This document shows, piece by piece, positions 1-10,737 of a stretch of 64,000 bases of DNA (the first letter of the stretch is position 1; each line of letters begins with the position of its first letter). Location: the NCBI GenBank assembly GCA_002221725.1, contig NJFT01000009.1, positions 62,001 through 126,000 of the forward strand, written 5' to 3'. The notes below the pieces were generated by a model, which worked only from the letters and a program-made list of their open reading frames with translations, was not told the DNA's origin and did no database searches. The stretch is from Scedosporium boydii (Eukaryota > Ascomycota > Sordariomycetes > Microascales > Microascaceae). The translations under genes were made by a program, and so were the position numbers.

Positions 1-1828
1 CTAGCCCAAGTCAGCCTTCCCATTGTTCCTTGGCTTGGAGTGATTGGGGCCGAGAGGAGGTCGCCCACCACTGGGCCACCAGACTACACCAGACTAGGCC
101 CGGTGCGCCATGCGCCAAGCAGTCTTTCTTGACAAGATGCGTGCCTGCCTAGACTGGATCCGTCCTGGCTCGATGGCACAGGTACGAGGCCGATACTCCC
201 GACCTGGAAAGTACCTGACGATGGGAAAAGGAAACGGGCGTGTTGGATGAAATTTTGCGACACGTGGGTTCACCTCTCCATGATCGATCCGAATTACTTG
301 TCTCTGGTAAGATGACAGCTCTGAGAGACACTAACTATGTGGGCAGGACGGAAAAAAAAGGCAAATCCCATGTCTGAGTATACAAGATGTCGTCTACTAA
401 GAAAGGGAGACTTTTAGGTCAAAAGTAAAAGCCCATCAAGCTCACAAAGATCACGACGATAGCGTCATTGCTAATTTATCCCACACTGAATAAATGTGGA
501 GGACAAGATGCACCTTTTTCCGGTAGCGGGATGTAGTGTTGTACCACGTATGGAGTTCTGAGGTAGGATTTGCAAGTTCCTCAGCTTGCTCAGCCTGCTC
601 TTTCCCGCTGAAATGTTACCCTATTACGCTCTTCCGCGTCTTCTCACAAGTACCGATACAACTCTACAATTGAGCGAGGTTGGAAAGACCGCTGGAGGGT
701 CCGGCGCTCAAGTCCAAATTCGGGCCCTGGTACTGGTGACCTACGTGGACTGTTTGTCCTAACACTTGGTTCTGAGATCGATCCGTTGTATGAAGTAGCA
801 TTACAACCTTCGTCTCGGGACAGGACTTGACGCCATGTTCTTAGTGCGTCACTGACATCCGTGACTTACAGCCCTGTCATTGTCTTCCATGTTCCCTCCG
901 CTCTCATGCTTCGTACACTACTTCGTACTCAAGACAAGGGGAAGGGAAACAAGAAAGCAGGGAAGCAAGGACATAAGCTGCTTGTACTTCGTAGCCAAAT
1001 GAAAGGCATTTTTAGCGCGGTGGATTTCGGGGCATCATTCTCTGGGCAGCCACGCCCGGTCAATGGACCACGACGAAGTACTTCGTCTGCAATTGTGAGT
1101 TCGTACATATGTCCCGTCTACCCCAAGCGCCTGGGGTCTGAAGATCGTGTTTCTGGCGTCTCTTATTCTTGATCTTCCTCCCGAGGTTTCCTCTCCAACC
1201 GCTTTGGGTCCGTTACAGTACATACGGAGCTGTTCCCCTGGTCATTCTTTTGTGGTTTATCCTCTCGTTTTTATTTCATTTCTCGTCCTTTCTCCCCAAT
1301 TCATCTAATCGGAAGAATTTTGTTCGGCCGCCTTCCGTCATTATACGACAACTCAGCAAGCATTCCTCGTCTTTGGTTCTTCGTTGTGATAGTATCCGAG
1401 CATATTAACAATCCGGGTGCTATTATAGCTCGTCTGCTTGAAACGACCCCAAGAACAGAGGAATAACAATCCCATCTGAAACTACTATTTTCCTGTTTTC
1501 ATCGGACGAGATCAGCATAATTCACTTCGCTCGCTCCGGGATATCTCCCACCGTTCTTGGAAACGATTGCAACCCCTTCCGGTCTCCAATCTCCAGATCC
1601 CCGAATCGGCTATAACCACGTCTTTGCTCGCCGATTTTGCTTTGTCCAGGCGCTGGTCTCTGCTGTACGATCCACGAAACGGTTCTTTTATGTAACTCTG
1701 TTGGGGGACGGCGACAACGTTGCAAGTTCCAGCAGAAGATTACCTATACACTAGTTATTCCTGGTGTCCAGGCTTTCCCAACTCTCCTGTTCGACCTTGT
1801 TTCCAGTTTAAACCACGGCGGCCATGCA
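1..1828. other. Intergenic region and leader upstream of the DUF1765 gene
   Basis: No reading frame here looks like a conserved protein. The short open frames (the longest is about 100 codons, near 861-1172) have no recognisable motif or domain. The stretch holds two copies of the dispersed 9-mer TACTTCGTA (919-927 and 985-993) and a perfect 14-bp palindrome ACGAAGTACTTCGT (1073-1086). From about 1240 it becomes pyrimidine-rich, as is usual for a fungal 5' leader. The frame of the downstream gene stays open back to an ATG at 1637, but the predicted sequence there is cysteine-rich and unlike the low-complexity Ser-rich N-terminus that follows. I therefore treat it as leader. Confidence 0.6.
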
Positions 1829-4800
1829 ATGAGTGGTCCAATCTTGACGATGGCTCCGGCTGTCGACGCCTCGGGTCCTTTCCACCGATCTCATTCTTCG
1901 TCAGACCTTTTCTCACAGAAACACCGAAACCTTAGCTGCAAAAGCCTTCCCAGCGTACCTTTTGAGATCCCCTCCTTTGATTCCGACCTAGATATCGACG
2001 CTCGCCTTAGCCTCGACACAGATGCGCTCACACTCCCCATAAGCGCGAAATCGTTGGGAACTAATGTTACTACCAAGGCCGTCACAGAAAGGGTGGAGAA
2101 GCGTTCGAGGCTTGGTCGGAGTACTACCGTGTCCGAGCGAACAAGATCATGGTTGCCAAGCTCCAAGTCAGCCACCAATATTCGGGATTTCTTGACGTCG
2201 AGATCCTCATCCCCAGCTCCGGATGAGAGAGTCTTGAAATCAAGCAACAATGGCCAGCCCGTCGAATCCCGAGGGCAAACCCGCTCAGTGAGATCGACAT
2301 CTGAATCGTTACCTGCACATTATCGACGGTCTTGGATGGGGGATTCGCCGTCCGACTCGCCTCGCTCTTCACCTGAGCCTCTAGAAGTACCAACTCTCAC
2401 ACGGGACAAGGGCTCGCGCAAGGGCTACTCGAGGTTTTCCAAACCGACGAGCGGAGGCACTGAGGAAAATCGCGCCGTCGAGCCTCCTCGAACTACTTCA
2501 CGCGCGCTCAATCGTATATTCTTCACGTCCAAGATGAAACAGCGGCCTTCGCCTGTATTGGGAAGGTTGGCCACAGGAATGGATTCGGACGATGGTTGCG
2601 CCTCTTCCTCGAGTAGCATTGCACCCGCCACCCATAGCACCGATACGCCCACTTCCCAATCTAATTCTATTTCCGACTTCAACTCGACAACTGATGCGTC
2701 CTCGCTTGAGAACTCAATCGCTTCATTCCAACGCGACCCGCTCATCTCTGTTTTCAAAAATCTCGACCAGGAAGCGGGAAAATTCGAAAGCCACGCGGTA
2801 CCCATGTTTGAGCGCATGTATGCCATGAAATCTGCACTTCTCGTATTTTTGCACCAGTACACGAGCCAGGGAAGCATAACGTCACTTCATGCCGAAGATA
2901 TCGAGCGTAGGGCTATTGTCTTGAACAGATGGTGGGTGGCGCTCCTTGACCTACTTGAGTGCCTTGGACCCCACCCGACGCCTGGTGTCGACCGCATCTC
3001 GCTTTTGGAAGCCTTAACGTTGATTATGATGCGGCCGGAGTGGCGGCATTCAACATCAGTCTTCCTGCCATTGGCTGACCGCTCGCCCAATGAACGGCTG
3101 AGGGCAAGATCCTGGACCCAATCATCGAATTCCTCAGCCGATTCTACGGAGGCAGCTTTGCTCACGGAGTCGGCTGAGCATAATGTCCGGTCCATGTTTA
3201 TATCCAACCTTGTCCGCCAAATGGAGGCGGTTGTGTGTAAGATGTCACAACGCCCAGCCCCAGTTGGCCTTGTCAATTTTTGTGGAAAGGCATGCGCCTA
3301 CGCCTTCTTTTTCGCTCCGGGCGTTGCCAACATTCTTGTTCGACTTTGGACCTTGAACCCGCTGCTCCTGCAGCGTGTCGCCGATGAATTCTCGCTGCCC
3401 AGGACGAGTAATGGAGAGAGTGAGGACATCGTGGCTCTATTTCCCCCAGCTGTAAGCGGCCTTGGGTGGACGTCGGTGAAAGCTATGGGCAACTCGCTTA
3501 AAACGACGCCGAAAATGGCGGCCGCTTTGGCTAAGATCCCGTGGCACTCGCCATGGATTGGACGTTGGAGGGGACGAGACACAGATCTCTTCTTCATATT
3601 CTGCAAGTACTACCACGTTCTTGCTGAAGAGTTTATGCCGTTGGGTCTTCCCTTGGTCGAAAAAGCCCGAGCACCCGGTTTTGTCGTTGTTCACTCTCAA
3701 ATGCTCTCAGTCCTAGACACCACGATTCACCGACAGGCTGCACTTCAAGCTCTTGCCATGGCACCTCCCATTTCCGATGGCCTCCATGGATTGGATGCGT
3801 CAGCAACTGCAATGCCCGGCCTCCCCGCTGATCTTTTCAAGAGCATGTCCGAGAACAGGCTCGTTGTCCTTCTCAGGGACATTTTATCGGACAACTCATC
3901 AGCAATGTCAGCTCCAAGACACACCTTCGCGGAGGCCTTCATGGCCGACATGAAGGCGGCGGCGAAGATGACCGCGCAGTTCAACTACAACGCCTGCCAC
4001 ACGTTGTGCGATTTCTTGGAAGAGGCACTCCAAATCTACGAGAAGGCCGAGAATGCGGAGGATCCGGCTTCTCAATATGCCGATTGGCCGTTTTGGTTCC
4101 ATGTTTGCAAGTTAATTCTGGAGTCTCTGAACACCATGTCGGAGATGCGAGTACTATGCCTTATCTATACCATTTGGGATGCGGCCACCCGACTGCCTCA
4201 GCGTAAGGAGGCGCTCTGTCTTGACTGGTTACTCTCGGAAGCCACCTTTTACCAGTTGTTCAATCATTGGTGTCCGATGGTGAGATCTTACTTCATGCGG
4301 CTGCTCTGCTGGAGAGTCTGTCGGGACGACGGTCGCGCGAGTACGCTTGACAGGTAAGTTTCAAGGCCTAGCCTCTTTTCCATGGCACACAGGCTGGTGT
4401 GTCTACCTATTGTTTTAAGCAAATGCTGAACTGGGAAATTACAGAAAAATCTTCGAGACCGTTTCCGAGAGGCTTAAGGCTATTTGGGCGAATTATCTTT
4501 ATCTCAAGCAAGAAGCGGAGCTTAGGAGCCGTTTCCCACCATCCACTGCGCCATGCTACCCCACCCCTGGGAAGAAGTTTATGATTATCCGTAGCGAAGC
4601 CAATATGATTCTCCCGAACTCGTTCATGGGCTTCGACGCTACCGGAAAACTTCCGATCCCCGATATTCCGACGGATAACTCAAGCATTGATGCTTTGCAA
4701 TCAAAACCCGACGGGAAGAAAAGATGGTCACTCTTGGGGTTCAACAAAATGCGTTCTTCCAAGACCGACTCAAAATCTTCCGCAGAGGATGATGGAGAGC

Positions 4801-5561
4801 CGCTTCGTCAATGGTCTCCCGGTGCGCAGGCTGAGAAGGGAGATTTAGTTCCCCCACCTCCACCTCCAAAGGCGAGCGGTAATTCATCCACTGGCAGCCG
4901 CACTCCCGACCCGCAGTCTCGCAGCGCCTCTCCGGATCTATCGACCCAGCCCCAATACGTGTTCAGATTCGTTCTGAACTGGTATCCTCCAGCTGCCGTC
5001 CCACCTGTCGACAGGGTTCTTACCCGACCTCGTCTGCCATCTCCAGCTCAGTCGTGGGTCAGTACTCATCGCCGGACCAATAGCCAGCCACCCCCGATTG
5101 CCCCAGGCCTCCCGGCCTTTACTCGTCGTGTATCCGGGGCGCCCCAGACTGGCCTCATCAGCGAAGCAAGGAACGCAGTACCCTTAGATACGCCTGCGCC
5201 AGCGAGGAGCCGACCATCCTTATCTTCATCCATCAGAACCACGGGCAACAGATCCACGCCGTCATTGTCGGAGGACTCTTCTTCTGAGAGGCCAAGCCTC
5301 AACTTAAGCATCCCTGACTGGACGTCTAGCAGCACACCAGAAGATATATCGGTCCATGGTGAATACAACACAGAGCCTGTCAGGCCCACCGCCGCACACG
5401 CCAAAAATGCGGTTTATTCCGGGAGAGCGCTTGCCGAATGGGGCATTGTCGTGTTTGAGTGCAACAATTTTGTTGAGCGCAGACGCGAAGAAGGTGTTCT
5501 TGGACTTCGAGATGTCGAAGTCCCGACCCTCACCCTCGAGGGTTATCGCCGAATTGGCTGA
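1829..5561 (+). CDS. DUF1765 family protein, 1213 aa
   Basis: Two exons, 1829-4353 and 4445-5561. The 91-nt intron has donor GTAAGT, a GCTGAAC branch site at about 4425 and acceptor TTACAG; it splits an Arg codon (RASTLD-R-KIFETV) and reads straight into the second exon. The first ~330 residues are Ser/Pro/Arg-rich and probably disordered. The rest is predicted helical, and the block around residues 750-880 (CKLILESLN, LCLIYTIWD, MRLLCWRVCR, then YPTPGKKF) matches what I remember of the fungal DUF1765 family, whose molecular function is unknown. After the domain comes a proline run and a Ser/Thr-rich linker, then a conserved-looking tail (GRALAEWG, VVFECNNFVERRR, VEVPTLTLEGYRR). I chose ATG 1829 (MSGPILT) over the in-frame ATG 1637 because the intervening 64 codons look like leader. 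Family assignment is fairly firm; the start is less so. Confidence 0.85.
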
Positions 5562-7258
5562 GACCATATCAACTCACTTCAATCGTTTTTTTCTACGAGG
5601 AGATTTTGATTCGTTCTATCGACATATTTTGCACCTTTTTTTCACATCTGCTTCGCGCGAGTTTCTGTCTGGCGGTTGCCATTCATTACCTTGAGCCAGG
5701 ACTGGACAATCAGTTCAGCCTTCCCCCCGGGGGGGCCTTGATGACGGGGCGTTCAAATCTTATACATACAAACACATCCATTTCCTCAAAGCATTCTGAT
5801 ATCGGAGCCTTCAGAAATAATCATCTGAACCGCGCCTCCAAACGATGCCACTTTCGACTTATAATTCAGTCTTCAATGTGTGCTTTCTAGATTCCGTCCG
5901 CAGCTCTCGCTCCAAGGAGTCACTTTTTAGAATACGGCGGTCCATTCTTCGATTTAGACATTTTCTTTTATGGGTTTATTCATTTCTTCTTCTTGTCTCA
6001 TGAGATACCTAGACTTCGTTACGATGACTTGACACGCCTTTTTTTTTCTTTTTCGTTCTAAAGGGAGGGACTTATATTGGTGATTCAAGGAGTACTTGGA
6101 TGGAACAGATGCTCAGGTGTTTTTTTATTTCCTCTTTTTTGTTTTCTTTTTTTTTTTTTTTCCTTTTTTTCTACGATACCAAAAAAGCAGTCCGTGGAGG
6201 GACTGACAGCATCATTTATTCCTCTGCTTCTGATGGGCAGAGTTGATCATGTACTTGTAAACCGAGACTGCTAGTATTCCATTTATATAGGTTCCCATGT
6301 CTTTGGAAAAGCAAATATCATCTTGCTCTTGAAATTAATTGCCATTGCATGATTTGGTTGAACTGCTACTCGGCAAGAGAGACGCAGTTTGTCGACGGAA
6401 TTGGGCTAGAGGAGAGCTGTGCCTGCGCTCACATGTGAGTTTGCATTATGGTGCAGCGCGAAGAGCAAAGCTGTCTTGGTGCTAACGTTTGGGTGCTTCT
6501 TGACATAAAATGGGAGCAGTGATGTGACATATAGTGTAAGACTATTGAGTTAAGCTTAAGTCTGCTCGCAACTCCGTGAAATGGAAAAAGGTTCTGGCCG
6601 TTGATGTCGTCGTTGTAAATACAATTCGTGCCAAGTCTATCAGGAGAAGTGAATGAGCTGGGAACGTTGGAAACTATCCGGGCTATCTACACTGTATTAT
6701 GGAATGGAAAATACGTGTAAGTCCACTGTGCGAAGGCATGATTGGCTCGATACAGTTTCGGAAGTTTCGGCCAATATCGCCGACATCATCCAAGACAGCG
6801 ATGATTCGTGCCTTGCTCCTTTCAGGAAAGAGTGCCTCCACCGTTCTGCACTAGAGATCCCCGTGATTGCTAAGTTGGAACCTACTGAAAGGGGAAACCC
6901 TCCATTGAAGAGGCGGTATTGTCGACATCGAACCCAGGTTGCGATTACCACCCCTCTGACGCGAGGAACGGCTCGACCAACGACGCCGACAGATCATCGA
7001 GTCGCTAATCCTATCCCACAAAGCCCCTGCGTGCGACGACTGAGTGCTAGGACAAATCGAGAATGGGAGTTTATAGTTATTCCCAGTCCAACAAAACGAA
7101 TTTCCATTGTTGATTGCTCCTGTCCCCTACTTCCCGCTTAAAGGAGCCACAAAACCTCAAGACCGCGACACCGAAACCCCGAGCCTGAATCGCAGTTGTC
7201 CCGCCCCCTTCGAGCCCTCGGACGAATTTGACGCTGGCGAGTTCGCCGCTCCACCACA
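5562..7258. other. Intergenic, poly-T-rich
   Basis: This holds the 3' UTR of the DUF1765 gene and the promoter of the glutaredoxin gene. Long T-rich tracts lie at about 6039-6060 and 6119-6170. A 162-codon ATG-initiated frame at 6653-7141 has no recognisable motif and runs into the leader of the next gene, so I do not call it. Confidence 0.6.
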
Positions 7259-8110
7259 ATGCCGTCGCCGCGTCGCATGCGACTGCTATGCGTAGCCGTC
7301 CTAGCTGGAATAATCATGACCATGCTGTGGACCACGCACCAGCAGCAATCGCCTCTATCCGCCGAGACCGAAGCGCACGGCCTCCGCCACCAGACAAAAG
7401 ATAGACATGATCAAACGGTCCTGAACCCGGCGGATATAGTGGTAGATAAAGCCGCTGAAGGCGGTGCTGATGGAGCCAAGAAGGAGGTTGCCGATCGGCT
7501 GATGAAAGCCGAGCAGGAGGCAAAGGAAATTGCCCAAGCGAAGGCGCCTTTGAAGCCAGATGCCCCAAGTATGGTGGTGGGCGTGGGGAGTTCCGCGGAC
7601 GGTCAGGACGCGACGCTGAAGCAGCACGAATCCGAGGATGGGACGAAAAGTCCAGCGGCTGGCGCCTCGGCTGAGACGGAAGAGGAGCATGAGGCAGAGC
7701 AAGAATTACGGTCGATTCTGAAGAAGGCTCCAGGTTCGTCGCATTTCCCATCGAGGAGTGGTGTCTTGGTGCGTAAAGTGGCCAACGCTAACATTCTCCT
7801 CTTCCTAGTAATCATTTTCTCTAAGACCTACTGCGGATTCTCTAAACGAGCCAAGGCACTCTTATTAGAGAGATACGTCATTGATCCTCCACCCTTCGTC
7901 GTCGAGCTTGATATAGACCCTCTCGGTCCTGAGCTTCAGACCTTATTGAAAGAGACGACTGGTCGAGGCACAGTTCCTAATATCATGGTTAACGGCGTGA
8001 GCATTGGCGGCAGCGATGACATTGCCGAACTTGATCGGAACGGAAAGTTGGTTGCGAAGGTCCAAGATCTTGGCGAGGCGCGCCAGGTGTCGATGAAGCT
8101 GCGGTTATAA
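7259..8110 (+). CDS. Membrane-anchored monothiol glutaredoxin (Grx6/Grx7-like), 258 aa
   Basis: Two exons, 7259-7733 and 7809-8110. The 75-nt intron (donor GTTCGT, branch GCTAAC, acceptor TTCCTAG) is a multiple of three and has no in-frame stop. The N-terminus has a short basic stretch and one hydrophobic segment (residues ~8-22, LLCVAVLAGIIMTMLW), which looks like a signal-anchor. A charged Ala/Lys/Glu-rich stem of about 130 residues follows, then a C-terminal glutaredoxin domain (residues ~159-255). The active site is C167-G-F-S170 in the context FSKTYCGFSKRAK. The cis-Pro element TVPNIMVNG and the GGSDD glutathione-binding turn are present. Signal-anchor plus stem plus Grx domain is the layout of yeast Grx6/Grx7 in the early secretory pathway. 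Those usually have CSYS or CPYS, so CGFS is unusual here. Likely role: glutathione-dependent redox or Fe-S-related function in ER/Golgi, inferred from the family. Confidence 0.85.
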   Translation: MPSPRRMRLLCVAVLAGIIMTMLWTTHQQQSPLSAETEAHGLRHQTKDRHDQTVLNPADIVVDKAAEGGADGAKKEVADRLMKAEQEAKEIAQAKAPLKPDAPSMVVGVGSSADGQDATLKQHESEDGTKSPAAGASAETEEEHEAEQELRSILKKAPGSSHFPSRSGVLVRKVANANILLFLVIIFSKTYCGFSKRAKALLLERYVIDPPPFVVELDIDPLGPELQTLLKETTGRGTVPNIMVNGVSIGGSDDIAELDRNGKLVAKVQDLGEARQVSMKLRL

Positions 8111-9655
8111 TAAGGTCGGATTTGTTTGTAAATACTGCTTTCCGCTTCATTTTTCTCTTACCTTCACTCTTTTGGTAAGCGGCGAAGGCAGGGGAGAGAG
8201 AGCTTATTGAAGCCGCCCGTGATGGGGCTTACTAGTCGAATGTGATATGCTGGACTACTGGGGTAAGGATATGTATGTATGATACTGAAGGAGTTAGGTT
8301 GGGTTGATAGCTATACCCTGGGCACGGTTCTTTCTGCCATTCTTTGTATTACTACCATATGATCGTTGGTCAGCCAAGCCAATAAAGTTAATGTTTTAAG
8401 CAGTCCATTGCTTCCAACCCCTTCCAACGCCCCGGAAGCTATGTTACAGGAAGATAAGCCGACCTTGTGAGTCCCTCGGGAGCGGGGGGAAGATAGGAGA
8501 GTCAGGCAGGGAGGCGGCTTCTACCGCCACCTCTGATCTTCGATCCTATGGTCTTTTACCCACTAGAAATTGTGGCGAGCATGGCACTTTCTTAATCTGA
8601 GAGATTTGCCTTCGCCGATTGATTCGAGATCAAACAGTCTCATGGCCGATCGATCCAGTGCCCACTTCAAGGTTCTGGGCGTCTACTTGGTAGAGTCACA
8701 CAGCATCTTGTTTGGGAGTATCAATTGATCTATCAATACCCTCTAGTGACATTTATTTGCTGTCAAAAATATACACAATAATAGGTAGAAGCGCGTGTTG
8801 AATCGCTCCTTTGGTCGGAGGGACAATGCGAGGCCGGCTCGGCGGAGCATGCAGGGGTGTTAAGCGCCGGGCTCTTCTGCGACCGGGCCCGGCCCTCTGC
8901 GCACCATAAATGGAACGTAAATGTGTGCCCGTTAGGCGCCTTGTCATACCAACTCCGAGACATTTCACTTCGCGCTACCTGGCTGCAGGGCGTCTGTTTG
9001 CGTGATCAGGAACTGGAAGCTTGCATCGCCCTCCATCACCTACGAAGCAGATGAATTTCCACTCACCTGTGACAGGCGCGCTCGAAATAACTCCGCGGGC
9101 CCAATGCGGCCTTAAAAAAGGGCATGGATATGTATAGTGTTCGTACTGAAAATATTTTATTCTATTCTTATCGATTGGTGGCCCATCGACCCTCAAGGAT
9201 CAACCGTAGCAACTCCCCAGGTCCCCTATACACCAACCTCGTACGAGGTTGCCGTGTGCCGCAGTCAAGTGGCCGCCGGCCAGCAATGCCTTGGTTTGGA
9301 ACGAGCCCTCTAAAGCTGGCCGGGTGAAAGTCTTCCACCAGGTGGCCATGGAGACAGTTTCTGAAAAATGCGTCCGGGGTTCGTACGGCTGGCCCTTTCC
9401 GAGAGAGAGAGGGCAGCGGAAGGAGTGCGAGCTTCAAAGGTATAAATCAACAGGTTTATCTCGGGAATCCCACTCTCTAGACATCAACTTCAGCCCGCTT
9501 TCTTCTTCCGTCAACCAATCCTTGGTAGTCCACTCGATCCCGGGTTCTCCCAACTCGCAAGCCCCTCATCGCTTATATCATTTATCGTTCCTCGTTTTCA
9601 AGTTGTCTCGATCTATTTTTTCTTCTTCTTACAATATCGTCTGAATTCTTTCACA
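8111..9655. other. Intergenic between the glutaredoxin gene and a small unknown gene
   Basis: No supported gene. One copy of the palindrome ATCAATTGAT is at 8720-8729. The last ~250 bases are promoter-like for the next gene: a TATA element at 9441, then a CT-rich leader ending just before ATG 9656. Confidence 0.6.
9441..9447 (+). promoter_or_regulatory. TATA box of the small unknown gene
   Basis: TATAAAT lies 215 nt upstream of ATG 9656 and is followed by a CT-rich leader (tttcttcttc near 9618). A clear TATA box is uncommon in filamentous fungi and suggests regulated or strong expression. Inferred from sequence only. Confidence 0.45.
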
Positions 9656-10311
9656 ATGCCTCTTTTATCTCATACCAGTCACACCTCATCCGGCAATTCT
9701 CAGACACCCCGGGGTGAGGAGCGTTCCAAGATCCAAACTCTGATCACGGAACGGAACGACGAAGCCCAGACGTACTTTGGCGATCCGCAAGACATAGAAA
9801 TACCGGAGTTTGTGAGAACTGGATCATACGTAAGTGACTAGGAAACACCTATCATATAAGTAATCCTCAAAAATGCCTAACCTTTTGGTAAAACAGTATG
9901 TGACTGGAAGAGACGAACCCGACTATAAATACTTCCAAGCTTCAGATGTGAGGCGCCAAGTCCAACAGGCTCCTACAACGCCTCGTCGCTTTTGCCAAAT
10001 ATCTCAACAGATATCACAATGGCCCACGGCCGCTCCTGCGTGCTCGGCGGCCTTTCAAGGAGTGTCCAATCGTACCAAGCCATCAGAACGGGTCCACCCC
10101 AAGAAACTTCGTCTGCGGTGACCCTGGCCCCGTGCAAGCCTTCTATAACGAAAGCGACGGGTCTGAGTTTGATGTCGGCTATCGCGAACCACCTCACGGC
10201 CTAGGAAAAGGGAAGAAGCACCCGGATGCCCCTTACAGCCTTGCATCGTACCATCCAGCTCCTACCTATACCGATACTAGCACCATCGGGCGTGTTCAAG
10301 CCTCTAGTTAG
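9656..10311 (+). CDS. Unrecognised small protein, ~149 aa, three exons
   Basis: I do not recognise this protein. Best model: exon 1 9656-9829, intron 9830-9896 (GTAAGT...AACAG), exon 2 9897-9947, intron 9948-10086 (GTGAGG...CATCAG), exon 3 10087-10311. The start has a good context (tcacaATGcc) and a TATA box and CT-rich leader in front. The product is hydrophilic, with no signal peptide or TM segment. It has acidic/aromatic patches (EAQTYFGDPQDIEIPEF; GRDEPDYKYFQ; AFYNESDGSEFDVGY) and a Pro/Tyr-rich C-terminus (SLASYHPAPTYTD). The second intron is inferred, because exon 3 looks protein-like in a different frame from exon 2. Without it, exon 2 reads on to a stop at 10119-10121, giving 132 aa with a less convincing tail. 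An acceptor at 10059 would also restore the frame. The gene is probable; its 3' structure is uncertain. Confidence 0.5.
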
Positions 10312-10737
10312 AATGCCTATAGGCTTGGGCATTGCTCTTTCTGTGTGGGTATTTCAGAGGCACGAGCACGACTGGGATTTGGATCTTGCTTTAGCAGTTT
10401 GGGCGCATCGTCCTAATTGTTAATATTTGATTCGCGTTTTCGCAAACGTACGAAGTATTACGAACCAGACGGTCCATCCCACACGCGAAACAGTAAAGAG
10501 TGAAGATCCCCTTCCTTGGTGGTGTTAAATGGAGTCGGTTGATTACTAAGAACTGAATCGGTTTGTTATCGATAAGGAAATTTTTGCCCCGGAGTTTGCG
10601 ATAACCCAATAATATGCCGGGGACGGTTCAAGGTGCAGCTCCTTCATTGCGATGACTACGGCAATACAGTTGGTTTCTAATAGCGAGTCCCACACCCGCG
10701 ATGTAGCCTAGTTCTACTCCGTTTCCTTTTTTCTGCA
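10312..10737. other. Intergenic upstream of the Dus2 gene
   Basis: No gene seen. It carries one TACGAAGTA 9-mer (10449-10457), followed closely by a partial copy (ttacgaa). A pyrimidine-rich stretch (gtttccttttttctgc) directly precedes ATG 10738. Confidence 0.6.

Noticed and set aside
861..1172. 103-codon plus-strand open frame
   Set aside because: No motif, overlaps copies of the dispersed 9-mer, and has another frame open on the opposite strand. Probably chance.
6653..7141. 162-codon ATG-initiated frame upstream of the glutaredoxin gene
   Set aside because: Composition is mixed, there is no recognisable domain, and it runs into the glutaredoxin leader. No splice structure improves it.
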